A stretch of 64,000 nucleotides of DNA. Origin: Dipteris shenzhenensis. Lineage: Eukaryota; Polypodiophyta; Polypodiopsida; Gleicheniales. Both the position numbers and the translations under genes were made by a program. Shown in pieces: positions 1 to 11,700 of the stretch. The notes under the pieces are model-generated. The model had not been told where the DNA came from. It saw only the letters and a list, made by a program, of their open reading frames with translations, and searched no databases. Numbering within the stretch: the stretch's first letter is position 1; each line of letters starts with the position of its first letter. The DNA lies in assembly GCA_047967505.1 (NCBI GenBank), contig CM106541.1; one strand, written 5' to 3'.

Positions 1-276
1 TTTTTTATACAAAAATTGTCTAGTTCTATTCTCTTGTCCAATATTTTCCATTTCCCTTCGTGCATCCTCTAGCTTTTGAGAAATAAAGGCCATTTTGGTT
101 TGGTCTGTGATTGCGGACATCCTAGCAGTCCTACATAATTTGTTTGAGTTCTTCACCCGAAATTTCCTATCAAATTCATTTATCAACCAAATCAAGGGGG
201 TGGTCCATCACCAAGGTAAACAAGATTCTAAAAAAGAGGGGGTTAGTTCATAATCAAGATTGAGAAACCAAATGAT

Positions 277-297
277 TGTGTGTGTGTGTGTGTGTGT
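277..297. repeat. (TG)n microsatellite
   Basis: An uninterrupted run of alternating T and G of about 21 bases in AT-rich intergenic DNA. No coding context. Confidence 0.9.
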
Positions 298-334
298 AAG
301 ATGGGGAGTTAAAAAAAGTAAATAAATTCATGTA

Positions 335-1202
335 GGGGGGTCATCCACACCCTTGTGAAAAAAAGATACCATTAGACATTTCCCCTTGAATCTAAGTGAA
401 GTAATCAAAGTGAATCACACATCTTGGGGGGTAGTCAGTGCCAATGTAAAAAAAGAACCAATCTTAGGGGCTACTCCACTCCCTTAATTGAGAAAATGTT
501 TTAGAAATGGGGGGTATTCCACACCCATGCATTAAACACGAAATTAAAAACATCAAAAATCAATCATTAGCATCAAAAGTATTAAAAAATTCTTTTGAGC
601 ATGGGGGGTATGGATGACCCCTGTGAAAAAAAGATACCATTAGACATTTCCCCTTGAATCTAAGTGAAGTAATCAACGTGAAGCACACATCTTGGGGGGT
701 AGTCAGTGCCAATGTAAAAAAAGAACCAATCTTAGGGCGGTACTCCACTCCCTTAATTGAGAACATGTTTTAGAAGTGGGGGGTATTCCACACCCATGCA
801 TTAAACACGAAATTTAAAACATCAAAAATCAATCATTAGCATCAAAAGTATATAAAAAATTCTTTTGAGCATGGGGGGTATTCCACACCCATATGCTATA
901 AATATTTTACACAAGGTAATTAGTAATTATATTAAAAGAGCATCACGTACAACTTTTCTTTTATGTGTTTTATTTTAAAATGGGATCATTAAATCTAAGT
1001 AAGTGCACAGTTGTGTGTGTGTTGCAATTCATTAAAAGGTTCAATATATCATTTTTTTTTTACAATGGGGGGTAATCCACACCCTTTAATAAATATTTTT
1101 TCCTTGAAAAAATCATTGAAGGGGGTAGACCAATCCCTTGAATATGGGAGGTATTCATCTATAATTTGAAAACGTTTTCACCATGGGGGGTATTCAACAC
1201 CC
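335..1202. repeat. Dispersed short motif array GGGGGGTATTCCACACCC
   Basis: An 18-base motif, consensus GGGGGGTATTCCACACCC, recurs about nine times, starting near 335, 426, 509, 603, 694, 778, 873, 1067 and 1185. Spacing is irregular (about 80-190 bases) and the DNA between is AT-rich. Each copy has short complementary ends (GGGT and ACCC) that could pair. Part of the array comes from a larger tandem duplication at 354-885. No family is recognised; it could be the internal repeat of a decayed transposon. Confidence 0.7.
354..885. repeat. Tandem duplication, about 268-bp unit, two copies
   Basis: The block beginning TGTGAAAAAAAGATACC at 354 is repeated from 622 with only scattered substitutions and small indels, giving a period of 268 bases. 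Both copies contain the same series of G-run motifs. High similarity suggests a fairly recent local duplication. Non-coding. Confidence 0.85.
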
Positions 1203-1549
1203 AAATTACCAAATGGTTATAATTGAAGAAAGTGTAGCCTTTAATTTAAATAGAGCATTTCATTGAATATCAAAATTAAGAAATAATTATTCATAAAAAT
1301 GTGCAAATTTTGCAGGAAAATTAAATTACAAAATGATATAGTGAACTTATCATGCTACTAAATAAATAAAAGAAAGGAAAAATAGTTGTACCTAGTGTAG
1401 GATGAAATAGCAAGAGAATGAGAGAAAATAAAAAGAAGTGGACTATTTTAATAAACAAAAAGACATATTGACTATTTAATATAATAAAATATCAGTTCAT
1501 GCTACTAAATGAATGAATTGAAAAAAAGGGAAACTTGAAATTAATTAAA

Positions 1550-1589
<40 letters not shown>

Positions 1590-3999
1590 CATGTAGATAA
1601 AGCAAAAGTGATTGTAATAAGTTAAGGATCAAAGAAACCAAAATATATTAAAGTATATATAGCCAACATAGCAATAATAATTGTCCTTCAAAAAGCATTA
1701 AAGACTCTTTACTAATGGTGAAACCCATACACTACAAGTGTGTGTGTGTGAGAGAGAGAGATTAAGAGAGCACGCGTCAAATGAGAAGGAGAGTACGTGA
1801 ATAGTCTAAAGTGCTTGGAAGCTACCACTCCGTGATCGAGAAAAAATGCAATGATAAAATGCTACAAAGCAAAAGAGCTCATAGTGAAGGATTAAAAGTG
1901 TCGAAGGGAAGGAGTAGCCAAGCCCTGTGGGGACCCTTCAACCTAGGACTGACTCCTAAAGGGAAAGCAAGAAAGCTAAGTGAGAAGTGTGTCCTGCCAA
2001 AAGGAGACCAACATGATACGTTTCCACAAGAAAACTGTGTCTCCATGACTTGAGAAGGTCTATTAAACTGAGTATAATGTGCTACATGAGTTACGAAGAG
2101 AGCAAGCAAGACGATCAATGACCTGAAGTTGAGTTTACAGTGAGCTTATCACACGTAAGGTGATGAACTAGTAGCAAAGCCAAGTGATGAAGACTATCCA
2201 ATGTACGATGGCTTACTATTAGCCATGCCAAGTTTTTTACAAACTGTAGGCTTGATAGCTCCTTTCGTTTTTCACTTGAAACCAGACAAGATAGATACTC
2301 AAGAGCAAGCGAGTGGTAAGAAGGAGCTACCGTGAGAACAGTCTACACAATAAAAAATGCCATTACCAGGTCTTGTAAGCCTACACGTAAGTTCTGAGGA
2401 AATCCTAAGATGAAGCTGACATGCAGTAACCAAGTTCATGTTGCCCCAGAGAGAGCGCTACCAGGTGAGCAGCAACCAGGGTGGCCATGCAAGGTGCACG
2501 CAACAAGAGGGTTAGGAAGACAAGCACGTAGATGAGAGATAGAAGAACGATGGGCGACGATGGCCAGAAGTGAATCCATGAAGAGCACTTAACGTGAAAA
2601 CCAACGAGCATGCAACTAGGTGCCATTAGCCGATTGTATAGGGTTGGTGAAGGCGCAATGGATCATCAACAAGGAGGGAGAAGAAAGGTGTTGCCAACCT
2701 CAAATAAAGTAAATAAGAGCCGAGCACCTTATGCATGACGACCAGCCTAGTTGGTGAAGAAGTAAAGGAAGGGAAGATGTCAACACAATAGAGGAAAATA
2801 GATGAAGAAGTAGAGGAAAAGGTAGAGTAGCTAGATAATTGAGACATTTGAGTAGGAAGCAAGGGACATGAGGGGTCGATCAGGCGAGCTATGCAAAAGA
2901 AGGGGGATCTGGGAAACATACACCGATAAGGGAGTCGATACCAAGAAGTAGTGAGCATGACGAACTAAGGAGTCTCTTGGCAAAAGAGGGCACATGCGAA
3001 GAAGGGTAAGCACACCCAAAGTGCTACAAAGCTATGAAAGGAAGAGAGTCCAAAGCAAGAAAAGGTAGCACAAGAATGGCAACGCGATCAAGGGTAGGGA
3101 GAGCAAGTTGCATATCTACCTATGTGTTTGTTGAAGCCATAACTTGTAAAAGGAATGATAGACGACTGTAGGGAGCGCAATTTTACTACTAACGTGAAGA
3201 TGGACAACTTCTTACTTGAAGGTAGCACTATATAGTAAGGAGGGTAGCCGTTATGCACAAGAACATAAGGTATAGTGGGGGATAATGGGGTAGAGTGGGG
3301 TGGTGACCAATAGAATAGTAGGGTATAAGGTTAGAAAAAGTTTAGGGGAAAGTTTAAAGTGGGAGTAGTTTATTGTGTAGTTATAAGAAGGGCATGAAAA
3401 TTAAGTGCAAAAATAAGACAATAGTAATGGGATAAAGGCCAAGTGGATTAAAAAGGAATGAGGCCCTAAAGAGTTGGGAATAATAAAGTGAACAAAGTAC
3501 CTAAAAAGTAAGAACTAAATGGTAAAGAAAAATGCATAAATTAAAAAGAGCAATTGAATGAATATAATGAATAAAGCACCTCGGGTTGGGGGGGAATATA
3601 TTCAAACTACTGAGAACCATCACATGCAATAAAAGGAAGGGTGAATTTTAGTAACATGGGCCATAAGTGAGTCAAACTTCTGTGGGATGTATCAACAAAA
3701 TGGATATAGGTGTGTAAAAGATGACGTGTGAGTACATGTGAGTGATTGTGTAATTGGTGGGGTAATTGTGTGTGTATAGTAAGAATATGTAGTTCAATGG
3801 TTGTTTGTTTGTGTGTGTGTGTGTAAATCTTTACAAAGGCCCATATGCATGAGTAGAGAGTTTTGTTTCTGAGTTGCATAAATAATATAGAGTTGTTTGG
3901 TTTTTCAATAGTATTGTCTCGATTCTCAGCTGTTTGAATTTACAATCTTGAGTTGTGGGCATTTAAATAGTTGCAGTTTTATCATTTTATGTGAAATAG
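1203..3999. other. Intergenic region, no gene recognised
   Basis: AT-rich DNA, becoming purine-rich from about 1730 to 3560. It contains an (AT)n microsatellite at 1554-1586 and a short GT/GA run near 1737-1760. Reading frames are short and overlap on both strands without recognisable motifs. No TE ends, RNA gene or host exon could be supported. Confidence 0.6.
1554..1586. repeat. (AT)n microsatellite
   Basis: Pure alternating T and A over about 33 bases. Confidence 0.9.
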
Positions 4000-4150
4000 A
4001 GATACAACATACATACGTCTATATCACAATCTACACAAAGATACAACATACAATATATCTATATCACGATCGACACAGAGATACAACATACAATATATCT
4101 ATATCACGATCTACACAGAGATACAACATACATACATCTATTCTACCTAT
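4000..4150. repeat. 40-bp tandem repeat, four copies
   Basis: Units beginning AGATACAACATAC start at 4000, 4039, 4079 and 4119, a period of 39-40 bases. The two middle copies differ at only a base or so. The outer copies carry a CATACGTC/CATACATC variant. Simple minisatellite, non-coding. Confidence 0.85.
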
Positions 4151-4194
4151 TACCCATGGACCAAAAAAAACGGACATATTTTTGACAGATGGTA

Positions 4195-4475
4195 ACTTGT
4201 TGGAGAAGAGCTTAGGAAATGTTGCCACGTGCCACCCTTTGACTCTTGGGCTGTCACTACCTCGTAGATTACCACTCTTAGACTTTTACAGACTCATGAA
4301 CTGGCACAAGCTCTTGGATTACCACCCTTGGAATCTTAGACTACCACAAGCAACTGCCACTCTTAAACTACCATAGGCTCTTGGACTATGCCATGTGCCA
4401 CCCTTGATTATCACCCTTGGACTCTTAGACTTTTATGAACAAACTATCACAAGGTCTTGGACTACCACACACATA
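4195..4475. repeat. Imperfect repeats of CTCTTGGACTACCAC type
   Basis: A loose motif (CTCTTGGAYTACCACCCTTG and shortened variants such as CTTAGACTACCAC) recurs about eight times with variable spacing. It produces an accidental open frame rich in Leu and Thr. I read this as degenerate short-repeat DNA, not as a gene. Confidence 0.55.
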
Positions 4476-5565
4476 CACGTATGCATTGTGTACGCAACAC
4501 ACATACACACGTGTATACATGCACACAAAAGCACACATATGCACTTAGTGGCAGTGGTAAGAGTTTGCAGGACATGCACATAGTGGCCGTCGTAAGAGTT
4601 TGTAGGATAAGCCACTTTTTTTTCTAGGTACACAGACACATTTAGAAAAAGAACACACATTTTTAAAAGAGACACCCACACACATTTTTTTAAAATTTTG
4701 TGGAATCCCACTCTCTCTCTCTCATACACACTTTTTGTTTTTGGGTGAAATCCATGTATGTTTATATTACAAGAAGTAAAGAGGGGACATGCAATTAGAG
4801 TGTTTACACTGTGACCCCTGAAAATCCACTTTGCTTTATAGACCTGTGAGCTCGCGAGCGGCTGATCTCATATTAAAGGGCTCCACGAGTGGGTGACAGT
4901 TCAAAAAGACCTCATTATTGATGAGTGGCATAGGTGGGAGAAGCTGTGATTGGAGAGCTTGTTGGTGCCCGGAAATGAAAAGGGAGATGATGGACTCTAG
5001 TCAGCATACACCTAGGACTCTGAGTTTTTGGGCATGGATGTACTATGTAATGCATAACCTTGAAACCCATTGGCTTTGCATGTGTAAACACCCTTACAAT
5101 ATCAAACTAGATTTATAGTAGGTAGCCACTTTTGTCGTGGAGCACGTAACTACTAACTCAAAATTGAGCTTAAATCCTAACATTTTATAAAAATTTTAGA
5201 CGTAAAAAGCGAATAAGTAAAAATGTGGACATGAGATGTGACACATGCTTCGATAGGACCCGATCCTCCCTGCAAATGTCAAGGGTGGTGATTTATTATT
5301 GATTTCGTGATGTCCATATTTTGGAAGCTGAAGTCCAACAAATACATGAATCAGCCAACTCTCATAAGAGCTCATAACTGATCCTCATTGCAGTCTAAAC
5401 AATATTGTCATATGGACTACAATCATATGAATAAAGATGTCATCATCCTTCGATCTTGCATCCAGCTTGGGTTTCCTTGCTCCCTAGCATCGAGAACATG
5501 CATCAAAGATAGGAATGTTGTAAGAATCACATTGAAAACAAGAAATTTTGAATGGATGAGCAATT
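4476..5565. other. Intergenic and upstream region of the cyclophilin gene
   Basis: Begins with CA-rich microsatellite-like DNA (4476-4545) and short CT runs near 4710, then ordinary AT-rich sequence up to the cyclophilin promoter. No coding region or transposon end was recognised. Confidence 0.55.
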
Positions 5566-5704
5566 AAAAATATATTGCATATGAGAGGAGTGAAATTTGA
5601 GTTAAAAAAACACTCTCTCTCTCACACATACAAAGGCACAGGACTCCAAACTTCAAAAGGAGCGTAGAGAGAAGCTTTAGAAGAGGAACCCCCACGAGAA
5701 CACA
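5566..5704 (+). promoter_or_regulatory. Putative core promoter and 5' UTR of the cyclophilin gene
   Basis: A TATA-like stretch (AAAAATATATTG, about 5567-5577) lies roughly 130 bases before the start codon. It is followed by a pyrimidine run (CACTCTCTCTCTCA, 5611-5624) like the Y-patch or initiator-proximal tracts of plant promoters. The remaining 80 bases are a plausible short 5' UTR. The transcription start is inferred, not seen. Confidence 0.35.
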
Positions 5705-8700
5705 ATGTCAGGGGGTGGTGTAGAATGGCACCTTCGACCCCAGAACCCTAAGAATCCTATCGTCTTCTTCGATGTCACCATCGGTACCCTCCCTGCAGGC
5801 CGCATCAAGATGGAACTCTTCGCTGACCTTGTTCCCCGTACTGCTGAGAATTTCAGGTACTCCAGGCCACAGTAATTAGTTTTGCCACCTCTGTTTATGG
5901 CTGATCGTCTTGAATTTCGCGGGCGTGTCGTCTCCCTTAGAACGCATACACTACGCTGCGTTCAAAAAACTGATTCCGAGGTTTTTTTTCCGGGCCAGGC
6001 AATTCTGCACGGGAGAATTCAGGTATGGGTGTTAGCTTAACTTTTTTGTCGTTACATAGCGTAAAAATATTCTGCTTGCATGCTCAGGTGGAATTTTGGA
6101 TGCTCTGAAACTAATTAGGCCATTCCATCCACGTAGGAAAGCTAACATTCCGGTGGGATTCAAGGGCAGTTCCTTTCATCGTGTTATTAAAGATTTTATG
6201 ATCCAAGGAGGGGACTTTGTAAAGGTTTGTCAAAAGTCGAGACGTTTTTGAACGTTACACGTGCTTCTTGCAAGCCAAGGTAAAACTTTAAATTATTGCT
6301 TGTAGGGAGATGGAAGTGGATGCGTTTGCATCTACGGAACCAAATTTGAGGATGAGAATTTCTTTGCCAAACATACAGGTCCTGGTCTTCTTTCCATGGT
6401 GAGTATTTCCTGGTCGAGAGACAAATTAATTCTTCCTAATGTTATGTTATGTTTAGTGTAAATGAAGTGTTTGTATCGTGGATCCGAAAGTTTGTTCGAT
6501 CCGTCAGTAGTGATCTTCAGGTGGAGGAGGTTCTTGAACTGTATCAACTGTGTTTTTTTCCCCATAATTTTCTCATGACGTTTTAGAGTCGTTCTAATGA
6601 ATGTTTGGAAGTGCTGATCGAAGATAAAAGGCAAAGTGAAGAGCAAACGATGCATGCTTGTCACGTGATTTTTGATGAAATAAGATACACATCATCCTTT
6701 TACCTGTTTCAATATATTAATTATATTACTGCTGTCTTTTGACAGGCAAACAGTGGGCCTGGTACAAATGGCTGCCAAGTGAGTAACTGTCGTGTGGACT
6801 ATGCATTATCTTTGCAATGATAGTGGGTGATGTGTGAGGAGCTCAAACTCACTGATGCCATCTCTCTGTGCTGGTTTTCTGCAGTTTTTTATCACATGCG
6901 CCAAATGTGACTGGTTAGACAACAAGCACGTGGTGTTTGGGGTACTGATCCTTTAAGTTAGCCTTTTTTTCTTCCAAGATTTTCTTTAGTGGCAAGCAAA
7001 CCTCTTGTTGGAAATAGATGGCCTCCAATTGACCCTACTCTCGCACTCTGATTTCCCCTGGTTCCTTTTTCTTTTTTCTGCTGATATATACCTGGGTGGG
7101 GGGGCAAGTTGGTTTGATTGAATTTGAAGAGCTTATACCTGCATAATGACCATAAAGCTGAAAATATCAATTGAATTACCTATTTGGGCAGATTAATGTG
7201 GAAATGGCCCAACATCTGGGGTGCCATGTGGTCAGCAGATAGATTGACACATGGGCAGCAGATAGGGCTGGATCTAGGAATAATTGGCTGCCACATGGGT
7301 AGCAGATTGCTGCAAGACATGGAGCATGATGGCTGGATCTAGAGGAGAGAGATCAGCCACGTGGGCTGTGTATGCCGGACAGCAGGAGTGGCATGGATCT
7401 GGCCCTGGAGCTAGATCATGTAGGTCAATGCTGGGGCAGCAACAGCCGAGTATGTGGTGCCCAGCTTTGGGCTGGAGAAGTGGACCAGGAGGGCTTATAT
7501 AGCCCAGCTTTGGGCTGGAGAAGTGGACCGAGAGGGCTTATATAGCCCAAGAGCTGGTCGACCAGTTCACAGACTGGTAGGCCAGTCTGTGGGGCAGATT
7601 AGGGATATCCTGGGTGTTACGCTCAAGTTGAGGTAACATGACCTTGGAAGGGTCAATGGACATTTTCTTTTAAAGGATCAATGTTTGTATTATATTGATT
7701 CGGCTACATGTAAATGGTCAACGGGATTAATGTCAAGGTCCTTGATGAGGGTGACAAGGCACTGACTAGATGGGTCTAAGGCTATGGGTCTTAAATGCAT
7801 TAAATGTGTAAATGCGCTTAGGGGCAAGTGAATTAATTGATATCCCAAGTGAGGGGTAAAAAGATGCATTTAAGAGGTACCCTAGAATGATGACATGCGG
7901 CATACTAGATCCATCTAGGGATTTGGGGCTTTGTGGATTAGCATGCAGGAGCTTTTTACACGTGTGTAATTAATGAGAGCTTGCTACCATAGAGATTCGG
8001 TTGGGTGGAACGATATTGTGCCTGCACCCGTGATTGACGACAGATTTAGATAGCTGATTTCTGTGTACGTTCTCTGCTTGTTATATTTGGTATTAGAGCG
8101 TTGGTTATAAAAAAGGAAGGATGAAGGTGGACGAACGATGCGTGGAAGCAGGCTACGTTGAATTTTGATAGGCGAGGCTGTCGCTTGGCTTTCATTGTCT
8201 AGCCTTAGCGAGCTACGACTGTGAGTCCATTAGGGGAGCAGGTCGAGGCTTACTACAAGCCTTTCAACTACGTGGACTACATCGACGTTAGAGTTACAAG
8301 CCACGCAAACTTCGACGCCCTCAGCCTCCTTATAAGGATCTTGGTGGTCGCCAGTTGCGGAGCAAGGACGACGAGTAGAGACATTAGTGACACCTATAAG
8401 TTTCCTTGCAGAAGCCACCACGCCTGGACCTTCCAAAGCCAGGCATACGATCGACCGTGATGTAATGTACCACTAGCTTGGGAAAAAAGGTTTAGAGCTC
8501 AGGTCTTTATGCCTTCGTCATGAACGTGGGCGATCTTGTCTAGATGCATTGTGCGTTGAAGAAGGATAACTTATGCAGCGTGGAGGTGATGGGTGATTTC
8601 ACGTGTGGGATCTGATATTCTGAGTTCGTCTTCCAATCTGGAGATTTGTTCCACGCGTACGAATGATAGGACATTCTTGCAAAACACTTCCATCTACAGA

Positions 8701-11700
8701 GAACTGCGTAGTGAGACAACGATTTGCTGCTTTAACCCTATCGATGGTCTTCTTTGAATAAGGAATGTCCAAGGTATAGCGATGGGCTGAATCAAGTCCA
8801 TGAGTGCAAAAGTGTGGTCTGTGTGGGTTGGCGCTCTGAGAACAAATTTCGAAATCTTGGATCGTGGGGGACACTCAACGTTTCTTTTGACAGTGGATTA
8901 TCTCTGCCAGGGAGCTTTCTACCCGTTTTCTTCGATCTTGTTTTTGATTTATTTGGTATACGTATCAGCTTAGGGTTTTGGAATTTCAATTGGGCCTATG
9001 TAATTCCATTGTAAAATTCTGGTTCCTGTGAAGTGGTGTAGTGTGCAGTTGTTTTGGAACTATGTCTTTATAGATGCCTTTTGGCGATTGTGCCATTGAG
9101 AAAAGCGGTTAGTTGAGTTTGCAGGAATTGCCTAGCATAGGGAAAGTTTTGCCAGTTTACATTTACAATATATACAGTGTGATTATTTTAGTTTATATTA
9201 AAAAAAAAACCCCATCAATCTAAATGGAAGTTGAAGAGGAAGTTTCTAGGGTGGCTCTCGTAGAATTGGGAGTCCGGTCGACTGCGCAGGTGTCGCGCCC
9301 AGCTGGCCATACACTGTCTGGTAGAATTGCATTGTTGAAGGATGCCTTGCGACAGATTTTAGCTCAACAATTGCAAGCAAATGTAGGGCAATCTGAGCTC
9401 ATAAAAATGGTTCATAGTATGTCTACTAGACCATCTCATGAATTGAAACGTAAAGCTCCAATGGAGCCTGAATCCAGTGTTCATACGGTCGAGCCTAGGA
9501 GGGCTAAGGTGCCTAACATTGCCAATTATAGGCCAGAAAAGTATTTTGATCGGATGTCTGACCGTAGCTCAGATATCATAGAGACCTGGTTACACAAATG
9601 GGACAAGGCCTGCGCCATTTGTGAAATCAGGAATGATATGAAGAAAATTCGCGAGGCCACTCACATGTTTAATGAGGCAGCGGATAGACGGTGGATAAAA
9701 CAACAGAAAGATGGAGTGGCATCCACTACTTGGGAGGGGTTTAAAAAAGAATTTAGAAAACACTTCTTACCTCCTGATGAAGCATCCCGAGCTTGGGATC
9801 AGTACAGAAACCTTTGTTAGAGAAATTTATCAGTGGCTGAATACATTGATAAGTTTGGAGAAAGTGTAACGAAAATTGATGAGCCTCCACCTCAGTTGGT
9901 GCAGGTAAAAGATTTTATCTTTGGATTGAACGATTGGATCAAGATGGAAGTTCGGGCTAAGTATGCGAACACGCTAGATGAAGCAATTGCCATAGCCTTG
10001 AACTATGAGGATGCCAAAGGAAATAGACCAAGTGAGTTTGTGTAGGTTGGGACTCCGTACGAGTACCTGAAGAAAACTGGGTTTAGGAAGAAGTGAAGGG
10101 GCAAATTGATGTGTGTGTGTGTATGCCTATGGGCTTGGAGTCCTATGCAAGGAGTGTGTGAGTGTAGGTGTGCTAGAAGGTTCTAGTGACTTGGCAGTTA
10201 GGTATGTCAGGTTGGTGTGTGTGTGAGTGATCATAGGAGGTGACTGATTGAGATAATCATGGAGATGATCTACCAACATGGAGGCAGTTGCCTATAAATG
10301 TGACCACTCTTGAATAAAGATTTGTTCATTGTGCCTCATTGCTTTCTCTATGAACCAACGTGTGGTATCAGAGCTTGTTGAGAATCCTAGTGCCTAGAAT
10401 GAGAATCCACGAGATTCTTTGAAGATTCCAAGTAGATTCCATCTTCTTCCCAAATGCTTCCCATTTCTCCTCCTTTTCGTGACCTTGGAAAGCTCAATTC
10501 TCTTCATCCACGCAATGGTTTGAGAAACCCTCTCAGCTAGACCTTCCTTATGCGTGGGCGACCTATCTGACCGGAGGGATTGATGGAATTCGTCGCCATC
10601 TTCACGCACCGCTTCTCTGTCTCATCTGCGCCACTATTGCATTGCTGGTCACTGTAGTCTATTACCTCGTAATTCCTCTGAGCCATGCCTTCTCTACTAC
10701 TAGAGCTACTCTCAGTAGAAATATCGAGTAATTTGGTTCAATAATAAGGGAGAAATCGATGAAAAACCAGTCGATTCAAGAGAAGACAAAGCTTTCTCAG
10801 TTGAAGAAGATGTTGCTGCCTCCGGAGATATAACGTGCCATTTCGCCTATGATTTGTTATGAGTCTTCCTTACCTACATATCTTTGAATGCGCAGCAAAA
10901 GCCCCAAGCTTGATGATATTTGAAGTGAGGTATCAAGCCTCTAAAGTTCCTATGTTCTCTGCAAGCATTTCTAGTCTATTTTTGAAGTTTTTGATGCTAC
11001 ACTAAATGCTTGGGGAGTAAAAGTACAGTTCAGAGATTCAAAGTGTGCCTTTTCAGTTCAGAGAATGTTCTTTGAAGTTTAGTTGATGTTGATCTCTCGA
11101 CAACATGCCAAGTTCTCAAAGTTCTTCAAATGTCAAGAAGACTACAAAGACAAAGTACAAGGTAAAGAAGACCGGAGTTAAGAGGTGGTGGGAGAAGCCA
11201 ACTGGTTATGCATATGCCAAACAACTAGGATTTTCTGAATTCTTATCTTGCAATTTGCATCTATATGGTGAAGGTGATTTCTTTGTTCAGAAAGATTGAT
11301 CTTTTGTAAAGGGATTTGACACGGCCATTAAATTGGTAAGACCTTCCCAAATGGCCTCCAAACTCAAAATAGATAAGTTTGAAGGAGAGGGGTTTTACAC
11401 TTGGCAAACAAAACTGAAGTTTATTCTCATGAAAAAGGGAATATGGAAGGTGGCTAATGGAAAAGAAACTAAACCTACAACTAGGGAAGGAGAAGCTTCA
11501 TGGCTTCCTAAAGATGAAAAAGCACTAGCTATAATTGCTCTTGGTTCCCCAACTCGTGCGAATGCTCCCTCCCCTCCCCCGCTCCCGTCTACCCCCCCCT
11601 CGCGTTGCGCGGTCCCCTCTCCCCTCCTCCTCCTCTCTCTCCGTCGCCTCCCACTGCGCCCCTCCGTCCCCCTCTCTTCCTTCTCCGCCCGCCATCCCTC

